A stretch of 64,000 bases of DNA from NCBI RefSeq assembly GCF_036116635.1, contig NZ_CP107995.1:682001-746000 (forward strand), read 5' to 3'. A model generated the notes under the pieces. It made no database searches and was not told the DNA's origin. It saw only the letters and a program-made list of their open reading frames with translations. The position numbers and the translations under genes were made by a program. This document shows, in pieces, positions 60,180 through 64,000 of the stretch (its first letter is position 1; each line of letters starts with the position of its first letter). This stretch comes from Amycolatopsis sp. NBC_00345 (GTDB lineage: Bacteria; Actinomycetota; Actinomycetes; Mycobacteriales; Pseudonocardiaceae).

Positions 60180-60779
60180 ATGACTCGGAAAGTCCGGGCC
60201 GACGCGGTCGGCAACCGTGAGCACCTCGTGGCGACGGCTCGTGCAGCCTTCGCGGCGGAGGGCGTGGACCTGTCCATGCGCGAGGTCGCCCAGCGCGCCG
60301 GGCTGGGCGTCGCGACGCTGTACCGGCACTTTCCGACGCGCACCGACCTGATCAGCGAGGCTCTCGCCGAACACGTGGCGGCGTGCCGGGCGGGCATGCG
60401 GATCGCGGAGTCGGAGCCGGACGCGTGGCTCGCGCTGAGCGGCGCCATCCGCTGGTTCGCCGAGCACCAGATCCGCGCCCCCGGGCTCAACGAGGCCCTG
60501 TCCGGTCCACACGCGACCGTTTTCCGTGCCGACCGGCAGGCCCAGGCGGCGGCGCTGGAGCGGCTCGTCGCGCGGGCGCAACGGCAGAGCGTCCTGCGGC
60601 CGGGCGTCTCGGTCGCCGACGTCCGCGTCGCGCTCATGGCCATCTCGTCGCTGCGCCCCACCCGGGCCCATCCTCGGCCGGCCGCCATCCGTACGGTGCT
60701 GGGCCTGCTGCTGGAAGGGCTGCGTTCGCCCGGCGTCGGCGGAATGCCGCGAACGCCCGGTCCGGCACGCTATAACTGA
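60180..60779 (+). CDS. TetR-family regulator
   Basis: Repressor of 199 residues with N-terminal HTH: REHLVATARAAFAAEGVDLSMREVAQRAGLGVATLYRHFPTR (in part), one of the clearest TetR recognition helices (GVATLYRHF). The C-terminal domain includes WLALSGAIRWFAEHQ, the SbtR/TetR_C type. ATG at 60180 is preferred over 60159, since GAGGGGAG lies ten bases upstream. Divergent from the quinone reductase and likely its regulator; a GTTT-N8-AAAC repeat in the 102-base gap at about 60108-60123 could be the operator. Confidence 0.9.
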   Translation: MTRKVRADAVGNREHLVATARAAFAAEGVDLSMREVAQRAGLGVATLYRHFPTRTDLISEALAEHVAACRAGMRIAESEPDAWLALSGAIRWFAEHQIRAPGLNEALSGPHATVFRADRQAQAAALERLVARAQRQSVLRPGVSVADVRVALMAISSLRPTRAHPRPAAIRTVLGLLLEGLRSPGVGGMPRTPGPARYN

Positions 60780-60783
60780 ATCC

Positions 60784-61215
60784 ATGACGGAACCAGGGAA
60801 CAGCGAAGACCCGGCCGACAGACCCCGGCGCGGGCTGGCCGTGGCGGCGGTGTCGGTGGCGGTGGTCAGTCTTGTGCTGGCGGTGTCGACGTGGGCGGCC
60901 TGGCTGCTGGTGCGGCCGCGGGTGCTGGCCCAGCCCGGAAACGCGTTCCTCGGGCAGGCCCTGCTGTTCGTGCTCGGCGCGTTGTGGTTCGTGGCGCTGC
61001 TCGCGGGGGCGCTGGCGATCGTCTTCGGGATCACCGGTGGCGCGCGTCGGCATGACGGCGACCTGGCGCGGGCCGGCGCGTTGACCGGGGTGCTGACCTG
61101 CCTCGTCGCGCTCGCCGGGGCGGTCACCTTCGCGCTCAGTCCTACGTGGACGCCGATCGTGGCGTACCCGGACAGCCCCGGCAGTTATGACAACTATTTC
61201 GACCACGGGAAGTAA
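60784..61215 (+). CDS. Small membrane protein, function unknown
   Basis: A 143-residue protein with a charged N terminus and three hydrophobic helices (about 17-43, 57-82 and 98-118), in the pattern of DUF4190-like proteins, then a polar tail ending YPDSPGSYDNYFDHGK. I do not recognise a function. ATG at 60784 lies four bases after the tetR-type stop; the next gene starts immediately after its stop, so the three are probably transcribed together. Confidence 0.75.
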   Translation: MTEPGNSEDPADRPRRGLAVAAVSVAVVSLVLAVSTWAAWLLVRPRVLAQPGNAFLGQALLFVLGALWFVALLAGALAIVFGITGGARRHDGDLARAGALTGVLTCLVALAGAVTFALSPTWTPIVAYPDSPGSYDNYFDHGK

Positions 61216-61551
61216 ATGACCGTCCTGCGCTCCCTCCTGCTCTTCCTCGCCGCCGCGGTGCTGGAGATCGGCGGCGCCTGGCTGATCTGGCAGGGGGCGC
61301 GCGAGCACCGCGGCTGGGCCTGGATCGGCGGCGGCATCGTGGCGCTCGGGCTGTACGGATTTGTTGCCACCCTTCAACCGGACGCCCATTTCGGCCGCAT
61401 CCTCGCGGCGTACGGCGGGATTTTCGTGGCCGGCTCGCTCGCCTGGGGCATGGTGGCCGACGGCTACCGGCCCGACCGTTTCGACGTGATCGGCGCGCTG
61501 CTCTGCCTCGCGGGCGTCGCGGTCATCATGTATGCGCCGCGAACCGGGTAA
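61216..61551 (+). CDS. YnfA family (UPF0060) membrane protein
   Basis: A 111-residue, four-helix membrane protein of the small multidrug resistance-like YnfA family. Diagnostic parts are AAAVLEIGGAWLIWQGAREHRGW near 13-35, ALGLYGFVATLQPDAHFGRILAAYGGIFV around 43-72, and DRFDVIGALLCLAGVAVIMYAPR at the end. The start codon directly follows the stop of the previous gene. Some members export dyes and quaternary ammonium compounds; the role here is unknown. Confidence 0.92.
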   Translation: MTVLRSLLLFLAAAVLEIGGAWLIWQGAREHRGWAWIGGGIVALGLYGFVATLQPDAHFGRILAAYGGIFVAGSLAWGMVADGYRPDRFDVIGALLCLAGVAVIMYAPRTG

Positions 61552-61580
61552 CGTTCGCGGAACGGGCACGATAGACGAGC

Positions 61581-62366
61581 GTGATCGAACCGGACTTCCC
61601 CGCTCCGCCGCCCGCAACTCCTGTTCAACGGCGGTTTTCGCCGCTGCTGGCCATTTTTCTGGTGGTCCTCGTCGCCGGCGCGGTGCTCACCGGGTTCGGG
61701 CTGGTGAAGGTGTTCAGCTACCGGGTGGTCACCCTGCCCGGCGGCTCGATGGACTCGACGGTGCCCCCAGGGACCTCAGTGATCTACCGGCTGCGCGACG
61801 GCGAGGAAGTCCGCCGGGGCGACCTGGTCGTCTTCGAGGCCGAACAGTTCACGGAGGATCCGGGCTCCCGGTTCGTCAAGCGGGTCATCGCGGTCGGCGG
61901 CGACACGGTGGAGTGCTGCGACGCGCGGCACCGGATCGAAGTGAACGGCAAGCCGGTCACCGAGCCCTACCTCGACCCGGCCGTGACACCGGAGCGCGGG
62001 GCCCTGCCGTTCAAGGCGAAGGTCCCGGCCGGGGCGATTTTCGTCGCGGGGGACACCCGGGACAATTCCAACGACTCCCGGGTCTACGCGGACCAGCCCG
62101 GCGGCGGCGCGGTCCTTCTGTCCAAAGTGGATGGCGTGATCGTGGCCGAGGGCAGCCTGTTCTGGGCCAAGGCCTTGAAACCCACCACGGCGTTCACCGA
62201 CGCCGGGCTGTCCGGCGCGGCCACTGAGGACACCGGGCCTGTCACCGCCAGGCTCACCGTCGCCGGGGGAGCGCTGCTGTTCCTGATCGGGTTCGCCGGC
62301 GCGATCGTGGCGGCCGCCCGCTCCGCCGGAAGACGGCGAACCGCCGCCGCCCCGCCTGGGCACTGA
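61581..62366 (+). CDS. lepB: Signal peptidase I
   Basis: Membrane serine protease of 261 residues that removes Sec and Tat signal peptides. The first helix is about 22-45. The catalytic Ser is in GGSMDST (S56) and the general-base Lys in SRFVKRVIAVGGD (K100). GDTRDNSNDSRVYA-type box E follows near 165-178. Unlike many actinobacterial LepB proteins it ends with a second transmembrane helix (about 222-247) and an Arg/Ala/Pro tail. GTG at 61581. The family usually has several paralogues in such genomes; this one lies away from rplS/rnhB. Confidence 0.92.
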   Translation: MIEPDFPAPPPATPVQRRFSPLLAIFLVVLVAGAVLTGFGLVKVFSYRVVTLPGGSMDSTVPPGTSVIYRLRDGEEVRRGDLVVFEAEQFTEDPGSRFVKRVIAVGGDTVECCDARHRIEVNGKPVTEPYLDPAVTPERGALPFKAKVPAGAIFVAGDTRDNSNDSRVYADQPGGGAVLLSKVDGVIVAEGSLFWAKALKPTTAFTDAGLSGAATEDTGPVTARLTVAGGALLFLIGFAGAIVAAARSAGRRRTAAAPPGH

Positions 62367-62589
62367 GCACCCGAACATCACGACACACAACGCCCGGACG
62401 AACCCGATCCGGACACCGGGGACCCCGGCGGCGCGCACCATCAGGGGAATCCCTCGACTGCCACGTACCGTGCGCGGTCTCCTACTTTCGGACGTGGCCG
62501 CGCATTCGGTGAACTCCTAACGTGTTCGATCGAACCGCGGTTGCCGATTTCCGGCAGCCGAATGGGATTTCCCCGGCGAAGGAGACACG

Positions 62590-63135
62590 ATGAAGGTACG
62601 CGGGTTCGGGCGGATCGCGGCGCTGGCTCTCGCCGTCGCGGCGCCGCTGGGCATCGGCTTGGTCACGGCGCCCGGCGCGTCGGCCGCTGCGGCGACCACG
62701 GTGTACTACGACTCCAGCGGCGCGCCCGACTACCTGGCGCAGATCGACCAGGGCGCGGCGAACTGGAACGCCGCCGTGAACGACGTGAAGCTGGTCAAGG
62801 GGGACGGCACCGGGACCGTGGTGTTCCACGAGACCAACAGCGGCGGGTCGTACACGAACACCGACGGACACGGCAACGGCGACATCTACCTCGACACCAG
62901 CCAGGTGGCCGAGGGATTCGACCCGACGCGTATTGCGGCGCATGAGCTGGGGCATAACCTGGGGCTGCCGGATGATTACAGCGGGCCTTGCTCGGAGCTG
63001 ATGTCGGGGCATGGGCCTGGGACTTCTTGTAAGAACGCCAAGCCTAGTGCGGCGGAGGTTTCCAAGGTGGAGTCGTTGTGGGCCAACGGGTTTGCTGTTG
63101 TGGGGGCTGGGAGTCGGGTTACTTCGGTTTACTGA
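62590..63135 (+). CDS. Snapalysin-type extracellular zinc protease
   Basis: A secreted protease of 181 residues, the size of Streptomyces SnpA (family M7). The signal peptide is about 1-33 (hydrophobic ALALAVAAPLGIGLV, cleavage near ASA). The zinc site is HELGHNLGLPD: H118, E119, H122 and D128, the HEXXHXXGXXD arrangement special to snapalysins. Two cysteines (C134 in SGPCSELMS and C147 in GTSCKNA) should form the family disulfide. AAGGAGA lies five bases before the ATG. Monocistronic by spacing. Confidence 0.93.
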   Translation: MKVRGFGRIAALALAVAAPLGIGLVTAPGASAAAATTVYYDSSGAPDYLAQIDQGAANWNAAVNDVKLVKGDGTGTVVFHETNSGGSYTNTDGHGNGDIYLDTSQVAEGFDPTRIAAHELGHNLGLPDDYSGPCSELMSGHGPGTSCKNAKPSAAEVSKVESLWANGFAVVGAGSRVTSVY

Positions 63136-63346
63136 GTTGGGGCAGTAAACCGGGTGAGGTAACGGCACCCCGAAGTTTGATTGTGACTACGGCGCTGGCC
63201 ACGTTTTGGCTTCGGATCGGGGTGCGGGGGTGGGGCTGGGTGGTGACTCGCGTTCGTTGTTCGGGTGCGGTGGGGTGGGGCTGGGTGAGTGGTGGTTCAC
63301 GCTTGAGAGGGAGGTGGGAGGCCTGCGGTGCTGGAAAGATCGCTGT

Positions 63347-64000
63347 GTGCGGTTTCTGCGGCCTGTCCTTTCCCGGGTGACCTATCGGCGGTGGGCCTAT
63401 CTCATCGTTGGTGGGGCGCTCAGCGTGCCGTACCTGGTGTTCGCGGTGGCGGCGGTGACGGTGGTGTCCTCGGTGCTGTTCGAGTCCTCGACGGTGGGGG
63501 CGCTGGTGGTCGGGGGAGCGGTCACCCTGGTGGTGGTCGTGGCGACGTCGTTCTTGCCGGTGGTGCGGGTGCTGGAGGCGGTGGCGGTCCGGGAGCTGCT
63601 GGGGGATCCGGCGCGCGGCGCGGACGGGCGGGTCGTGGGGTTTCGGACGCGGGCGCGGCACAGCCTGATGTTTCTGCTGCACGTCGGGTGCGGGGCGGTG
63701 CTCAGCATGGTCTCGCTGGCGGTGCCGGTGGGGTTCGGGCTCGCCGTCATCGCGATGGTCACCGGGCAGTTGGTGGAGAGCGACGACGCGACCGTCGACG
63801 TGCCGCCGGGGTGGGAGTCCGTGTGGCTGCCCATCACCTTCGTGATCGGGTTCGTCGTCCTCCTCTACCTGGTGTGGGGCGTCGGCGGGGTGTTGCGGGA
63901 GGTGGCGAAACGGCTGCTCGGCATGTCCGCCGCCGAGCGGATCGTCGAGTTGGAGCGGCAGACCGAGCGGCTGTCCGAGCGCACGCGGCTGGCCCGCGAG
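63347..64000 (+). CDS. Sensor histidine kinase, N-terminal part (runs off the window)
   Basis: The frame is open from GTG 63347 to the window end, giving 218 residues. GGAAAGA lies seven bases upstream. After MRFLRPVLSR comes YRRWAYLIVGGALSVPYLVFAV and further helices (about 14-40, 50-72, 103-130, 150-178), the layout of the actinobacterial putative-sensor membrane domain. The last visible residues, ERIVELERQTERLSERTRLARE, are the linker and beginning of a HisKA_3 phosphoacceptor helix, whose His would follow just outside the window. A response regulator gene is expected downstream (inference). Confidence 0.8.
   Translation, partial: MRFLRPVLSRVTYRRWAYLIVGGALSVPYLVFAVAAVTVVSSVLFESSTVGALVVGGAVTLVVVVATSFLPVVRVLEAVAVRELLGDPARGADGRVVGFRTRARHSLMFLLHVGCGAVLSMVSLAVPVGFGLAVIAMVTGQLVESDDATVDVPPGWESVWLPITFVIGFVVLLYLVWGVGGVLREVAKRLLGMSAAERIVELERQTERLSERTRLARE

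Noticed and set aside
63136..63346. Unusual G/T-rich stretch after the snapalysin gene as an RNA or repeat
   Set aside because: The plus strand is G-rich, but there is no clear hairpin, repeat or conserved RNA feature; probably just skewed intergenic DNA before the kinase gene.

Overview
This is a high-GC actinobacterial chromosome window. Gene order and content point to a Pseudonocardiales member, most plausibly Amycolatopsis or a close relative (inference). The window carries, in the same order and orientation, the block known from Mycobacterium tuberculosis Rv1436-Rv1466: gap-pgk-tpiA-secG; pgl-opcA-zwf-tal-tkt; ctaB; qor; ctaA; ABC pair; mptB; sufR-sufB-sufD-sufC-sufS-sufU-sufT. No rRNA, tRNA, CRISPR array or recognisable insertion sequence was seen.

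Layout. 1-1149: truncated winged-helix (AlkZ-like) protein. 1450-4823: lower glycolysis (gap, pgk, tpiA) and secG, then rbpA. 5579-8076: orphan sensor kinase and a GH25 lysozyme. 8152-16440: minus-strand pentose-phosphate operon tkt-tal-pgi-zwf-opcA-pgl. 16974-20933: ctaB (haem O synthase), HelR-like RNA polymerase motor, FKBP lipoprotein. 21153-22984: a compact XRE / ImmA-IrrE protease / PIN-domain operon behind a strong palindrome. 23002-39225: a carbohydrate catabolic island (ABC importer, beta-mannosidase, exported beta-helix protein, DUF2264 protein, two isomerases, Gfo/Idh oxidoreductase, DUF993 aldolase-like protein, hydroxyacid dehydrogenase) with two LacI regulators, each with a plausible pair of operators. 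39287-46413: qor, a small conserved protein, an ATP-grasp protein, desaturase, ctaA, an AbiEi/DUF559-like protein and an ABC exporter. 46420-54803: mptB and the SUF Fe-S assembly operon with its repressor. 54944-64000: accessory genes (small secreted peptide, flavin monooxygenase with TetR, DUF4157 protein, quinone oxidoreductase with TetR, membrane proteins, signal peptidase, snapalysin-like protease, start of a sensor kinase).

How the parts fit. Central carbon metabolism, haem A synthesis (ctaB, ctaA) and Fe-S assembly form the conserved core. The stretch between ctaB and qor has been expanded to about 21 kb and holds most of the accessory content, notably the XRE-protease-PIN module and the sugar island. 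Four different families of long near-perfect palindromes lie in intergenic gaps, several containing the stop codon of the adjoining gene. Some genes (ctaA, mptB, the flavin monooxygenase) look leaderless, with a TANNNT hexamer 6-7 bases before GTG.
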